Origin: Brachybacterium tyrofermentans
GTDB lineage: Bacteria; Actinomycetota; Actinomycetes; Actinomycetales; Dermabacteraceae
Assembly (NCBI RefSeq): GCF_014897585.1
Contig: NZ_JABUXW010000001.1
Location: 62,001 to 126,000, forward strand
Direction of reading: 5' to 3'
DNA length: 64,000 bases
Both the position numbers and the translations under genes were made by a program. The notes below the pieces were generated by a model, which saw nothing but the letters and a program-made list of their open reading frames with translations, made no database searches and was not told the origin of the DNA. Each line of letters opens with the position of its first letter. Positions within the stretch are counted from its first letter, which is position 1. Shown one piece after another: positions 25,065-34,475 of this stretch.

Positions 25065-26626
25065 GTGCTGCTCCCCTTCGTCGTCGTCGAAATGGTGCGG
25101 CCGACGGGATGTCCGCCGTCCGCGGGGTCGTCGTCCGTGGCAGGTCCCGGCAGGTGGGATGCCGCGACCTGCGGGATCACGAGGGTGAAGGTCGAGCCGC
25201 GCCCGGGCCGGGACAGCAGCCGCACCACGCCCCCGTGCCCCTCGGCGATCGCCAGCACGATCGGCAGGCCCAGGCCGGAGCCCGATCCGCGCGCCCCCTC
25301 CACACGGGTGAAGCGCTCGAAGATGCGCAGCTGGTCGTCCGGGGCGATGCCGACCCCCTCGTCCTGCATGCTCACATGGATCTCGGGGCCGTCCGGACCC
25401 AGCACCTGGTCCACGCCGAACAGCACCCGGCTGCCCTCGCCGCTGTAGCGCACCGCGTTGGCGGCCAGCTGCACGACGGCCTGCGTCAGACGCTGCTCGT
25501 CGGCGTCGGCGACCACGTCGACCGTGCGCGTCAGCACCCAGTCCCGCTCGGCGATGTGCGCGATGCGCGCGAAGGCGGAGCGGGTGAACTCCGCCAGGTC
25601 CACCGGGCGGAGCTTCACGTAGTCCGGCCGCTTGGAGGCCGCCAGCTCGGAGAGGTCCTCGACGACGCGGCCCATGCGGTCCAGCTCATCCATCGCGATG
25701 TGGTGCGCCTCGCGCACGTCGGCCGGGTCCTCGACGTCGGTGGTCTCCAAGGTGCCGCGCACGATCGTCAGCGGGGTGCGCAGCTCATGGCCGACGTCGC
25801 TCATGAATCGGCGCTGCTCGGCAAAACCGGCCTGGATGCGCTCCAGCATACGGTTGAAGTTCCGTGCGAGCGCGGCGATGTCGTCCCTCCCGTCGGGGAC
25901 GACGATGCGGTGCTCGAGGTCGTCGACCGTGATCTGCTCGGTCGCCGAGCGCAGGGAGCCCAGCGGCCTGAGCAGTCGCCCGGTGACCACGTAGCCCACC
26001 CAGCCGGCGACGAGGAGCGTGACGACCGAGAGCGCCGCGAAGGTGAGGACGGACTGCCACAGGTCGGCCTTCTGCACGCCGATGTCGTTCGCGACCACGA
26101 AGATGCCCTCGGTGTCGTCGCCGGCGACGGACACGGAGGCGACGAGCACTCGCAGCTCCCGATCATCCACGGTCATCGTGGTGGTCACCGTGCGCCCGGG
26201 CTCGTGGGCGGCGGTGATCTGCGAGAGCACCTGACGGGAGGTCGCGGAATCGTCCGGGACCAGCTCGAAGTCCTGGGTGACCGGTTTGTGGGCGGGGGCG
26301 CCGTCCACGAGCGCCACGACGGATTCGTTGTCCGAGGGCGCCGCGGAACCGGTGGCCGCCTTCAGCACGGCATCGACCGTGGTGTGCATCCGGCGGCCGT
26401 CGTCGCCCACCTCCTGCGCGATCAGGTCCAGCTCGCGGTACTCCTGGTCTAGCTCCGCCTCGACCCGCTCGTCCAGCAGTCGGAACTGCGCGGCATAGGT
26501 GAGCACGCCGGTGAGGGCGAGGCCGCCGACCATGAAGGCGAGCATCGTGGTCAGCACGCGCGTGCGCACGGTCCAGCTGCGCGTCGCGGCGCTGGTCACA
26601 CCGTCACGGGTTCTGAGCAGGGGCAT
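25061..26626 (-). CDS. Membrane sensor histidine kinase
   Basis: In this 521-residue protein TM1 at about residues 27-47 and TM2 at about 205-228 enclose a sensor domain of about 155 residues outside the cell. HAMP, dimerisation and phospho-acceptor motif (FMSDVGHELRTPLT), N-box (QLAANAVRYS) and G-boxes (DEGVGIAPDD, GSGLGLPIV) follow. The signal is unknown. TATGGT (26633-26638) lies 6 nt before the ATG, so the operon mRNA is probably leaderless. TCACC repeats overlap its -35, suggesting autoregulation. Confidence 0.93.
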   Translation of the reverse strand: MPLLRTRDGVTSAATRSWTVRTRVLTTMLAFMVGGLALTGVLTYAAQFRLLDERVEAELDQEYRELDLIAQEVGDDGRRMHTTVDAVLKAATGSAAPSDNESVVALVDGAPAHKPVTQDFELVPDDSATSRQVLSQITAAHEPGRTVTTTMTVDDRELRVLVASVSVAGDDTEGIFVVANDIGVQKADLWQSVLTFAALSVVTLLVAGWVGYVVTGRLLRPLGSLRSATEQITVDDLEHRIVVPDGRDDIAALARNFNRMLERIQAGFAEQRRFMSDVGHELRTPLTIVRGTLETTDVEDPADVREAHHIAMDELDRMGRVVEDLSELAASKRPDYVKLRPVDLAEFTRSAFARIAHIAERDWVLTRTVDVVADADEQRLTQAVVQLAANAVRYSGEGSRVLFGVDQVLGPDGPEIHVSMQDEGVGIAPDDQLRIFERFTRVEGARGSGSGLGLPIVLAIAEGHGGVVRLLSRPGRGSTFTLVIPQVAASHLPGPATDDDPADGGHPVGRTISTTTKGSST

Positions 26627-26647
26627 CGATGAACCATACGAGGTGTG

Positions 26648-26663
26648 GGTGAACGGCGGGTGA
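26648..26663 (-). promoter_or_regulatory. TCACC direct repeat (11-bp spacing) at the kinase-regulator promoter
   Basis: GGTGA at 26648-26652 and 26659-26663 reads TCACC-N6-TCACC on the - strand. It sits where the -35 of the TATGGT promoter should be, as in class II activation. It matches the repeats before the acidic protein gene. Confidence 0.6.
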
Positions 26664-26802
26664 CGGGCCGTGGGCAGACGGTCGGATCCCTGGCCGACAT
26701 GGCGCTCTCTTCCGAGGGGCCCAGAGTGGTCGTAGCACCCCGCACGGAGCGGCTGACGCGAGCCGCCTGGACGGACACCCGAAACCGTACTAAATTAGGA
26801 AA

Positions 26803-27999
26803 ATGCGACACAAATCGACCATCGACCGCTCGGGAGTCGGCCCGCTCTCGATCGCGATGGTGGGGACCCGAGGCGTGCCGGCCGCCTATGGCGGTTTCGA
26901 GACCGCGGTCGAGGAGATCGGCCGCCGCCTCGTGGGGAAGGGTCACGAGGTCGTCGTGTACACCCGGGGGTCGCAGAGCCGTGGACGCGAGTACCTGGGG
27001 ATGCGCACCATCCATCTTCCGGCGGTCCCGCAGAAGCAGCTCGAGACGCTCAGCCACACGGGGCTGTCGACCCTCCACGCGATCACCCGTCACCGACCCG
27101 ACGTCGCCTTCGTGTTCAACGCGGCGAACTCCCCGTTCCTGCCGCCGTTGCGCGCCCGCCGCATTCCTTCGGCGCTGCACATGGACGGTCTCGAGTGGCG
27201 GCGCTCGAAGTGGGGCCGACGCGGCAAGGCGTACTACCGCTGGGCCGAGGAGTTCGGCGTGCGCCAGGGCGACGCCCTCATCGCCGACGCCCCCGGCATC
27301 GCGGACTACTACCGCCACCAGTTCGGCGTCCCGACCGAGATGATCCGCTACGGGGCACCCCTCTTGGAGGACGCACCGACGGGTGGCGTGCAGGGCCTTG
27401 ACCTGCAGCCCGACGGCTACCACCTCGTCGTCGCCCGGTTCGAACCGGAGAACCACGTGCTGGAGATCGTCCGGGGCTATCGCGACAGCGACGCCACCCT
27501 GCCCCTCGCCGTGGTGGGGTCGGCGCCGTACAGCGCCGGATACACACGAGAGATCGCCGAGATCGCCGAGGCCGACCCGCGGATCCGGCTGCTCGGCGCG
27601 ATCTACGACCAGGACCTGCTCGACGCGCTGTACGTCCACGCCTACACCTACGCGCACGGGCATTCCGTGGGCGGCACGAACCCCTCCCTGCTGCGCGCGA
27701 TCGGAGCCGGCACCCCGGTGATCGCCTACGACGTGGGCTTCAACCGCGACGTGCTGGACGACGAGGGCTGGTTCTTCACCACCGCAGCCGACGTGGCCTC
27801 GCAGCTCCTGCTGACCGAGGCGGACCCGGCCGCCGTGGCCGCCCGCGGACGCAGGAATCGCGAGCACGCCGCCACGGCGTTCAGCTGGGACGACGTCGCC
27901 GACGCCTACGAAGATCTCGCCCGCCGACTCGCTCGGGGCGAATCGGTCCATCCCCAGGCGCGCAGGGCGCGCCGGCGCGACGAGGAGTGGTCAGGATGA
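26803..27999 (+). CDS. DUF1972-type glycosyltransferase (rhamnosyltransferase-like)
   Basis: In this 398-residue protein the N-terminal MVGTRGVPAAYGGFETAVEEIG is the hallmark of DUF1972 glycosyltransferases (Cps2T-like, family GT4), which add an early sugar, often rhamnose, to lipid-linked repeat units at the inner membrane face. The donor-binding C-terminal half includes YTYAHGHSVGGTNPSLLRAIGAGTPVIAYD. It is the first gene of the + strand exopolysaccharide operon. TAAATT (26791-26796) is 6 nt from the ATG. Its stop overlaps the next ATG. Confidence 0.88.
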   Translation: MRHKSTIDRSGVGPLSIAMVGTRGVPAAYGGFETAVEEIGRRLVGKGHEVVVYTRGSQSRGREYLGMRTIHLPAVPQKQLETLSHTGLSTLHAITRHRPDVAFVFNAANSPFLPPLRARRIPSALHMDGLEWRRSKWGRRGKAYYRWAEEFGVRQGDALIADAPGIADYYRHQFGVPTEMIRYGAPLLEDAPTGGVQGLDLQPDGYHLVVARFEPENHVLEIVRGYRDSDATLPLAVVGSAPYSAGYTREIAEIAEADPRIRLLGAIYDQDLLDALYVHAYTYAHGHSVGGTNPSLLRAIGAGTPVIAYDVGFNRDVLDDEGWFFTTAADVASQLLLTEADPAAVAARGRRNREHAATAFSWDDVADAYEDLARRLARGESVHPQARRARRRDEEWSG

Positions 28000-29201
28000 G
28001 CGGTCACGGACGCACGGTGCTGGCCGTCCATCCCGGCGCGGAGATGTTCGGTTCGGATCGGATGTTCCTCGAGAGCGTCATCGGCCTGCGAGAGGCCGGA
28101 AGCACCGTGGTCGCCGCCCTCCCGTCGGACGGTCCGCTGGTCGCGGAGCTGGTGAAGGCCGGGGCGATCGTGAGGATCGTGCCGATGCTCGTGCTGCGCA
28201 AGAAGCTCCTGAAACCCCGAGGGTGGCCCACGCTCCTCGGGTCTGCCATGCGAGGACTGATCCGGGGCTGGCGGCTGCTCGGCGAGGTGCGCCCGGATGC
28301 CGTGTACGTCTCCACGATCATCATCCCGCAGTGGCCGCTGCTCGCTCGCCTGCGGCGCACGACGGCCATCAGCCACGTGCACGAGGCCGAGGCTGCGGGG
28401 AGCCGGCTCCTCAACATGGCTCTCTACCTGCCTCATCTCGCCTCGACGCGCTGCATCGTCAACAGCGAGTTCACGCAAGAAGCGATCGGCGGTGCTTCAG
28501 CACCTTTGGCCCGCCGATCAGAAATCGTCTACAACGGGGTGATCTCGACGGATTCGCCCACGCCGCCGCGCGAGCATCTCGAGGGCGCGTTGCGCCTCCT
28601 CTACCTAGGGCGGCTCTCGCCACGCAAGGGTCCGGATCTCGTGATCGACGCTGCCGCACGCCTGGGGGCGAGGGGACGGCCCACCGCAGTCACCCTGCTC
28701 GGCACCGTTTTCGAGGGCTATGAATGGTATGAGGAGCAGTTGCGCGATCAAGCTGCCGCCCGCGGTATCGACGTCGAATTCGCTGGGTTCCACCACGACA
28801 TCTGGCCCTTCCTCGCCGCGTCAGACGTGCTGATCGTCCCGTCCCGCGTAGAGGAGTCCTTCGGGAACACCGCCGTCGAAGGGGTACTCGCGCTGAGGCC
28901 CGTCATCGCCAGCGACAGCGGAGGGCTGCGGGAGGCCGTCGAGGGATACAGTGCTGCGCGACTCGTCGCGCCCGACGACGCCGTAGCCATTGCGCTCGAA
29001 CTGGAATCGCTCGCCGAAGGTTGGGCGGAGGTCGTCGGCACGATGGAGACCGGACGGCAGAAGGCACTTCTGCGCCACGCTCCCGAGGAATACCGAGCCC
29101 GGGTGGCTGCAACTGTGACCGACGGAGCCCTGCAAGGCACCGGGGGCTCCGAGCACACGGCTGGTTCTGGCCGTCGCCAGCGGACGGATTCCATGCGGTG
29201 A
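27996..29201 (+). CDS. GT4-family glycosyltransferase
   Basis: This 401-residue protein has a GT-B fold: the N-terminal VLAVHPGAEMFGSDRMFLESV is a donor/acceptor loop, and the C-terminal LYLGRLSPRKGPDLVIDAA and PSRVEESFGNTAVEGVLALRPVIAS include the retaining-GT4 Glu motif. It is cytoplasmic and membrane-associated and adds a sugar to the lipid-linked repeat. ATGA and GTGA overlaps join it to both neighbours. From about 28480 onward base use is visibly less GC-rich than in flanking genes. Confidence 0.88.
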   Translation: MSGHGRTVLAVHPGAEMFGSDRMFLESVIGLREAGSTVVAALPSDGPLVAELVKAGAIVRIVPMLVLRKKLLKPRGWPTLLGSAMRGLIRGWRLLGEVRPDAVYVSTIIIPQWPLLARLRRTTAISHVHEAEAAGSRLLNMALYLPHLASTRCIVNSEFTQEAIGGASAPLARRSEIVYNGVISTDSPTPPREHLEGALRLLYLGRLSPRKGPDLVIDAAARLGARGRPTAVTLLGTVFEGYEWYEEQLRDQAAARGIDVEFAGFHHDIWPFLAASDVLIVPSRVEESFGNTAVEGVLALRPVIASDSGGLREAVEGYSAARLVAPDDAVAIALELESLAEGWAEVVGTMETGRQKALLRHAPEEYRARVAATVTDGALQGTGGSEHTAGSGRRQRTDSMR

Positions 29202-30706
29202 AGCTCTCGGAGAAGTCCCCCAGGGTAACGACGTCAGCCTCCGAGACAGCCCACAACCTCGGTTCGACGGCGGCTCGCGGCGCCCTGATAACTCTGTCTG
29301 GCCAGGGCATCCGCATTCTGCTGCAAATTGCGGGAGTGGTCGTCCTTGCTCGCCTGCTGTCCCCCCATGACTACGGCCTGCTCGCGATTGTTGTCGTCAT
29401 CATCGGGATCGGCGAAATCTTCCGAGACTTCGGCCTGTCGTCCGCCGCAGTCAGAGCCCCCGAGCTGACTGGCGGTCAGCGCACGAATCTGTTCTGGATA
29501 AATGCTGCGATCGGAGTCTCACTCGGAGGCGTCCTCTTCGCCATCTCCGGACCACTCGCCACCGCAGCCGGACAGATCGAGGTGCAGTCGATCGCGAGAG
29601 CGATGACGGTGATCTTCATCCTGAACGGGCTGACTACGCAGTTCCGCGCCCACCTGATGCGTGACCTCCAGTTCCGCCGACTGGCAATCATCGATGTGAT
29701 TGCTCCCGCGTTCGCGCTGGCGGTCGCGATCAGCGCTGCACTCCTCGGCTGGGGGTACTGGTCGCTGGTCGCTCAGCAGATCACCCAAGCACTCGCCATC
29801 CTCGTCGGCACCGCAGTCGGTGCACGATGGCTGCCCGGGCTGCCGAATCAAAACGTCTCCGTCCGACCATTCCTCCGATTCGGCGCCAATCTCGTGCTCT
29901 CACAGATCGTCAATTATGGGGCGAACAACGTCGACACAGCTGTCGTCGGGTTTGTCTACGGGCCCACGTCCCTGGGCCTGTACAACCGGGCGTACCAACT
30001 CGTGGTCACCCCTCTCAGCCAGATTCAGTCCCCGGTCACCTCAGTCGCCATTCCGGTGCTCGCGAAGATCCAGGAGGATCAGCGGAGGTTCTCGGCGTAC
30101 ATCGTGCGTGGTCAGCTGGCCTTGGGCTACCCGATCTCACTGGGACTCGTGGGGGTGGCCGTCGCCGCTGAGCCGATCACCAGGCTGATGCTCGGAGAGC
30201 AATGGCTCGCCGCCGTGCCCTTCCTCCAGCTGTTCGCAGTTGCGGGAATCGCTCGAAATCTGGCCTTCGTCGGGTACTGGGTGTACGTCGTGCGGGGCCT
30301 GAGCGGAGATCTCTTCCGATTCTCGCTGTCCACCGGACTGGTCCCCGTGATCTGCGTCGTGGTCGGCACGCAATGGGGAGTGCTCGGGGTCGCCGCGGGC
30401 TTCGCCATCGCCCCGTGGCTGACCTGGCCGGTCTCTCTGCTCTGGCTTTCTCGCGTCACCGCCGTCCCCACCCGGGCCCTGTTCACCGGAGCCCTGCGCA
30501 TCATCGGCGTCGCCGGAGTGTCTGCAGGCGCGGCCTTCAGCGTCACGATCGCGCTGCCCGCGATGCCAGCGCTCCTGTCGATCGCGGTGACCGCCGTTGC
30601 CATCGGCGGCACGGTCGGCCTGCTCTGTCTGATCCCGACGATCAGAAGGGACGCGAAGTCACTTCTCGAGGTCGGGGTTCTCGTGAAGAGGCGGAAGGGG
30701 TTGTAA
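29198..30706 (+). CDS. Wzx-type polysaccharide flippase
   Basis: This 502-residue membrane protein has about 12-14 spans and is of the MOP superfamily WzxC-like group. The opening GALITLSGQGIRILLQIAGVVVLARLLSPHDYGLLAIV is characteristic. It would flip lipid-linked repeat units across the membrane. I start at the GTG at 29198, which overlaps the upstream stop in a GTGA. Codon third positions are more A/T-rich than elsewhere in the window, consistent with exchange of serotype-type genes. Confidence 0.9.
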   Translation: MKLSEKSPRVTTSASETAHNLGSTAARGALITLSGQGIRILLQIAGVVVLARLLSPHDYGLLAIVVVIIGIGEIFRDFGLSSAAVRAPELTGGQRTNLFWINAAIGVSLGGVLFAISGPLATAAGQIEVQSIARAMTVIFILNGLTTQFRAHLMRDLQFRRLAIIDVIAPAFALAVAISAALLGWGYWSLVAQQITQALAILVGTAVGARWLPGLPNQNVSVRPFLRFGANLVLSQIVNYGANNVDTAVVGFVYGPTSLGLYNRAYQLVVTPLSQIQSPVTSVAIPVLAKIQEDQRRFSAYIVRGQLALGYPISLGLVGVAVAAEPITRLMLGEQWLAAVPFLQLFAVAGIARNLAFVGYWVYVVRGLSGDLFRFSLSTGLVPVICVVVGTQWGVLGVAAGFAIAPWLTWPVSLLWLSRVTAVPTRALFTGALRIIGVAGVSAGAAFSVTIALPAMPALLSIAVTAVAIGGTVGLLCLIPTIRRDAKSLLEVGVLVKRRKGL

Positions 30707-30709
30707 TCG

Positions 30710-31792
30710 ATGTCGCACAGTACGGTTCCGGTCGATAGTCACGTGCTCGCGACCGGGCGGCGCCTGGGCTGGATGGACACGGTGCGCGGAACCGCGATCC
30801 TCCTCCTGCTCCTGTGGCACGCGAACGCCGTGCCCGAGTTCTTCGGGACGCCGATGCCGGACATCGTCCGTTCCGCCAATGCGTTCTTCTTCCCCTACCG
30901 CATGCCCACGCTGATGCTGCTGTCGGGCATGCTGCTGACCCGGTCCCTGCAGAAACCCCTTCCGGTGTACTACGCCGGCAAGCTCGCCATGGTGCTGTGG
31001 CCCTACCTGGTCTGGGTCATCATCGCCAAGATCGTCTTCCTCGAGCAGCCCGGGGTGCCGTGGTGGCATTGGCACGCCTGGTACGCGACGTCGTACCTGT
31101 GGTTCCTGTTCTTCATCGGCGTCTACTACGCGGCGGCGCCGCTCCTGAAGCGCCTCCCACCCTGGGCGCCCATAGCCCTCGGCGCCGCGGCCAGCGTGCT
31201 CCTGGAGCAGGGATCGATGGAACAGCGCATGGGGTACTTCGCCGTCTTCTTCTTCGCCGGCAGCTGGATCGCGAGCTCTCCAGGGTTGATCGACAAGCTC
31301 GCCCGCCCTCGAGCAGCGATCCTTCTCGGCATCCCGGCACTCGCGTTCGGTGCCGCGTCGATCATCTGGACGGAATCCCTGCACTACTCGGTGTGGGGCG
31401 CGCCGCTGAGCATCGCGGGGGCACTCGCACTCGTCGCAGTATTTGCACGACCCCACGTCGACGGGCCGGTCGCCCAGGGCCTGCAGTTCCTCGGCCGGTC
31501 CTCGATCGTCTTCTACGTCAGCCATTTCCCGATCATGGCGATGCTCTCGCGATCCTTGCTCGCAGAGGGAAGCTTCCTGCTGCTGGCTTCGCTCAACCTC
31601 GCGGCCGCGATCCTGCTCGGCGGCCTGCTCGCCATGTACAAGTCGACACGCCCGGTGGCCTGGCTCTTCCGAGCACCGCACTGGATCACCGGTGCCACCA
31701 GGTCGGCCGTCGGCTTCGTGACCACGAGATTCGAGAGCCCCGCGCAGCGGGACCGCGCGCCTGGGGAACAACTCCCTCAGGTCTCGGAGTAG
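30710..31792 (+). CDS. Acyltransferase family 3 membrane protein
   Basis: This 360-residue protein has about 10 membrane spans and the AT3 opening LGWMDTVRGTAILLLLLWHA, where Arg and His are the usual conserved residues. It would transfer acetyl or similar acyl groups to the exopolysaccharide. It is the last gene of the + strand operon. Its 3' end overlaps the 3' end of the opposing chain-length kinase gene by 16 bp, so no separate terminator exists between them. Confidence 0.87.
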   Translation: MSHSTVPVDSHVLATGRRLGWMDTVRGTAILLLLLWHANAVPEFFGTPMPDIVRSANAFFFPYRMPTLMLLSGMLLTRSLQKPLPVYYAGKLAMVLWPYLVWVIIAKIVFLEQPGVPWWHWHAWYATSYLWFLFFIGVYYAAAPLLKRLPPWAPIALGAAASVLLEQGSMEQRMGYFAVFFFAGSWIASSPGLIDKLARPRAAILLGIPALAFGAASIIWTESLHYSVWGAPLSIAGALALVAVFARPHVDGPVAQGLQFLGRSSIVFYVSHFPIMAMLSRSLLAEGSFLLLASLNLAAAILLGGLLAMYKSTRPVAWLFRAPHWITGATRSAVGFVTTRFESPAQRDRAPGEQLPQVSE

Positions 31793-33132
31793 TACTTCTC
31801 GCGACGACTGCCGGCGCGGGCACGGTTCAGCACGGTCCCGAGGATCCGAGCACCACCGCTCTCGAGAGTCTTCATGCTGCGCACCAGGTTCGCCCGGCGA
31901 GTCTTCGACGCGTCGACGGCGAGCACGACTCCGTCGACCACCGGCGCGAGCAGGTTGGCGTCGGCGACGCTGAGGACCGGAGGCGTGTCGATGACGATGT
32001 AGGTGTAGTCATCCGACATGGCGGCGATCAGGTCCGCCATCCGCTGCGAGGTGAGCATCTCCGCGGGATTGGGCGGGATCTTCCCCGCAGGGAGGATGTC
32101 CAGGCCGGTTCCACGGATCCGATGCTTGGCGATATCGACGTCGACCTCCTGGAGCAGGACGTTCGTGAGACCGACGGAACCGTCGATACCTGCGTACTCA
32201 TGGGCACGAGGACGCCGCAGGTCCGCGTCGATGAGCAGCACGGAGTCCTGTTTCCCGGCGAGCGCCATGGCCAGGTTGACGGAGACGGTCGACTTTCCCT
32301 CCCCGGGCATGCACGCGGTCACCAGCAGCACCTTGACCCGTGAGTTCACGCTCGCGTAGGTGAGCGCAGAACGGATGCGGAGGAACTCCTCTGCCGTGTG
32401 GCTGAGCGGCTGCTGCGCCATCGCGATCGTGCGTCCCGACAGCAGCGGCGACTTCGAGACGACACCGAGCACGGGATGCCGGGAAGCCTCGGCGAGCGTC
32501 TCCTCGCTGCGGATCCGGGTGTCGAGCAGGGCGATGAGCAAAGCCGCGGCGGCACCCACGACGCCCCCGAGCAGACCACCGAGGAGAGCGTCCTTCTTCT
32601 TGTCCGGCGACGACTGGTAGGTCGGCGGTACCGCGTCGTCGTAGATCACCGCGGTGATCGTCGAGGTGCCGTCCGGATTCTTCGGCGCGACGCCCTGCAC
32701 CTCGTCGATGAGGTGCTCGCCCACGGAGGTGGCGAGTTCGGCAGATCCCTCAGGATCCGGCGTCGTCGCGGTGATCCGCATCGTCACCGTGTCCTGCGGG
32801 ATCGAGACCTCGAGCTCCGTGCCGAGCTCCTGGGGCGTCGTCTCCAGATCGAGCTCCTGGATCACCGGTTCCAGGACGCTGGACCCCTGTACCAGCTGGG
32901 CGAAGGAGAGCATCTGGCTCTGCGTGTACGCGGACCCCTGGTTGAGATCCGTCGCCGATAGTCCCTGGTTCAGGGCGAAGTGGAGCGAGGTGGTCGCCTT
33001 GTACAACGGGGTCTGCGTCGAGGAGTAGCCGAACATCCCTACGGCGCCGATGACGGCCGTGAGCACCACGAGCCACCAGAACTTCCGGGCCGCGGCGATC
33101 AGGAATCGCAGGTTCACTCTCGGTTCGTACAT
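31777..33132 (-). CDS. Wzz/BY-kinase: polysaccharide chain-length regulator with tyrosine autokinase
   Basis: This 451-residue protein has two halves. The N-terminal half is Wzz-like, with TM1 at about residues 18-38, an external loop, and TM2 at about 180-205. The C-terminal half is a BY-kinase with Walker A CMPGEGKST, Walker A' VLLIDADLRRP and Walker B YIVIDTPPV. The C-terminal Tyr cluster is short (KYYSET). It controls chain length and export by cyclic autophosphorylation. The low-molecular-weight phosphatase at 40519 is the probable counterpart. It is the last gene of the - strand run. Confidence 0.92.
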   Translation of the reverse strand: MYEPRVNLRFLIAAARKFWWLVVLTAVIGAVGMFGYSSTQTPLYKATTSLHFALNQGLSATDLNQGSAYTQSQMLSFAQLVQGSSVLEPVIQELDLETTPQELGTELEVSIPQDTVTMRITATTPDPEGSAELATSVGEHLIDEVQGVAPKNPDGTSTITAVIYDDAVPPTYQSSPDKKKDALLGGLLGGVVGAAAALLIALLDTRIRSEETLAEASRHPVLGVVSKSPLLSGRTIAMAQQPLSHTAEEFLRIRSALTYASVNSRVKVLLVTACMPGEGKSTVSVNLAMALAGKQDSVLLIDADLRRPRAHEYAGIDGSVGLTNVLLQEVDVDIAKHRIRGTGLDILPAGKIPPNPAEMLTSQRMADLIAAMSDDYTYIVIDTPPVLSVADANLLAPVVDGVVLAVDASKTRRANLVRSMKTLESGGARILGTVLNRARAGSRREKYYSET

Positions 33133-33174
33133 TCCCCCACCTCTTCCTTGCTGATGATCCCACGCATTACTCCC

Positions 33175-34464
33175 CTAACCATGAAGAGTTCGAGGTCGCT
33201 CCATGTCGTAGCCTGCTTCTGTCCGAGTTCTAGATGTCCCCGTATCGCCCGCTGCGCGATGGACCGGTCCCCAGCCGATGGCCAGCCCCACGCAGAACCA
33301 TAAGAACGTGCCGTACTGCGTGATCAAAGCGACGACGACGAGGCTCGGGAGCTGACCGACGACGGCGAGCGCCGCGGGGTTCCGCCCCACCTGCCGGGCC
33401 ACGAGGAGCACGACGCAGGTGATGGTCGCGAGCAGCAGGAGGGTCGGGATGGCGCCGTATCTCAGCAACATCAGCATCAGGGCGTTGTCGATGGATCGGG
33501 CGAAGTACCCGAGGTAGTAATCGCCCGCCACCAAAGAGGTCCAGTCTCCGGACGAGCCGAAGGGCCTCACCTGTTGGATCAGCACGAGGAGGTCCGTCCG
33601 GTATCCAGCGCTGCCGGCGGCTTCCGCGCCGGCAGCCCCGAGGACGCTGTCGACCACCGGGACGATCACGATTGCGCCGATAGCGCCGACAGCTGCCACT
33701 GTTGCACGGAGCCGGGCGGAGACCCCCGGGAGCAGGCAGATCGAGAGGACGAGGGTGATCAGGAGGGTGATCAGTCCGGCGCGGCTGAACGTCACGACGG
33801 TGCCCGAGACGATGAGTGCGATGGACATGATCGTGGGGATCAGACGCCACCGTGCTGCGACCACGAAGGCCGAGGACATCGCCAGAACCGCCCCTAGCGC
33901 GATGGAGTGCCCGAACGCCCCTTCGGCGCGCAGGAACCCGCCCCGCGGCTGCAGGTCGTCCCACGCCGAGTACAGCGGATCCGGCCCGGGGATGAGCACG
34001 AAGGGGTTGAACGAGGTGGCGAACTCGAGCAGGGCCAGCCCCGCAGCGACGGTCGCCGTGAGCGCGATGGCGCGAGTGATCCACATGGTGCTGATCCGGG
34101 AGCAGGCGATCCGGCCCCACGTATAGGGGATGACCCATTCGAGCACTGCGGTGAGCAGCGACGGATAGGTGATCCCCCGCAGCAGGAAGAGCCCGATGAG
34201 GAGTGCGGTGAAGACCGCCATCCAGCCGTCGGCGGCGTGCAGAGGGACCCGCGTCCAGTGCGCAGCGAGGAGCAGGACGGTGAGAGCCGTGATGGCTGAC
34301 CAGAACACCCCGGCGTTCGCACCGACCCAGATGGGGACGAAGAACAGCACCAGGGTCCAGGCGATGAAGGCGGTGCGCGGGAGGGCTCGCAGAAGGAAGG
34401 CGGCGACGACCACCGAGGCGAGCGCGCCCAGGGCGAGCAGCGCAGTTGGCGCGACGGTGGTCAT
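33175..34464 (-). CDS. Wzy-type O-antigen/exopolysaccharide polymerase
   Basis: This 429-residue protein has about 11-12 membrane spans and a large external loop (about residues 270-330, including GSSGDWTSLVAGDYYLGYFARSIDNALM), the layout of O-antigen ligase/polymerase proteins. It would join repeat units outside the membrane. TAGGAT lies 8 nt before the ATG, so an internal promoter is possible. Otherwise the gene lies 11 nt behind the PKD protein gene. Confidence 0.82.
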   Translation of the reverse strand: MTTVAPTALLALGALASVVVAAFLLRALPRTAFIAWTLVLFFVPIWVGANAGVFWSAITALTVLLLAAHWTRVPLHAADGWMAVFTALLIGLFLLRGITYPSLLTAVLEWVIPYTWGRIACSRISTMWITRAIALTATVAAGLALLEFATSFNPFVLIPGPDPLYSAWDDLQPRGGFLRAEGAFGHSIALGAVLAMSSAFVVAARWRLIPTIMSIALIVSGTVVTFSRAGLITLLITLVLSICLLPGVSARLRATVAAVGAIGAIVIVPVVDSVLGAAGAEAAGSAGYRTDLLVLIQQVRPFGSSGDWTSLVAGDYYLGYFARSIDNALMLMLLRYGAIPTLLLLATITCVVLLVARQVGRNPAALAVVGQLPSLVVVALITQYGTFLWFCVGLAIGWGPVHRAAGDTGTSRTRTEAGYDMERPRTLHG

Positions 34465-34475
34465 ACTTGGAGATC

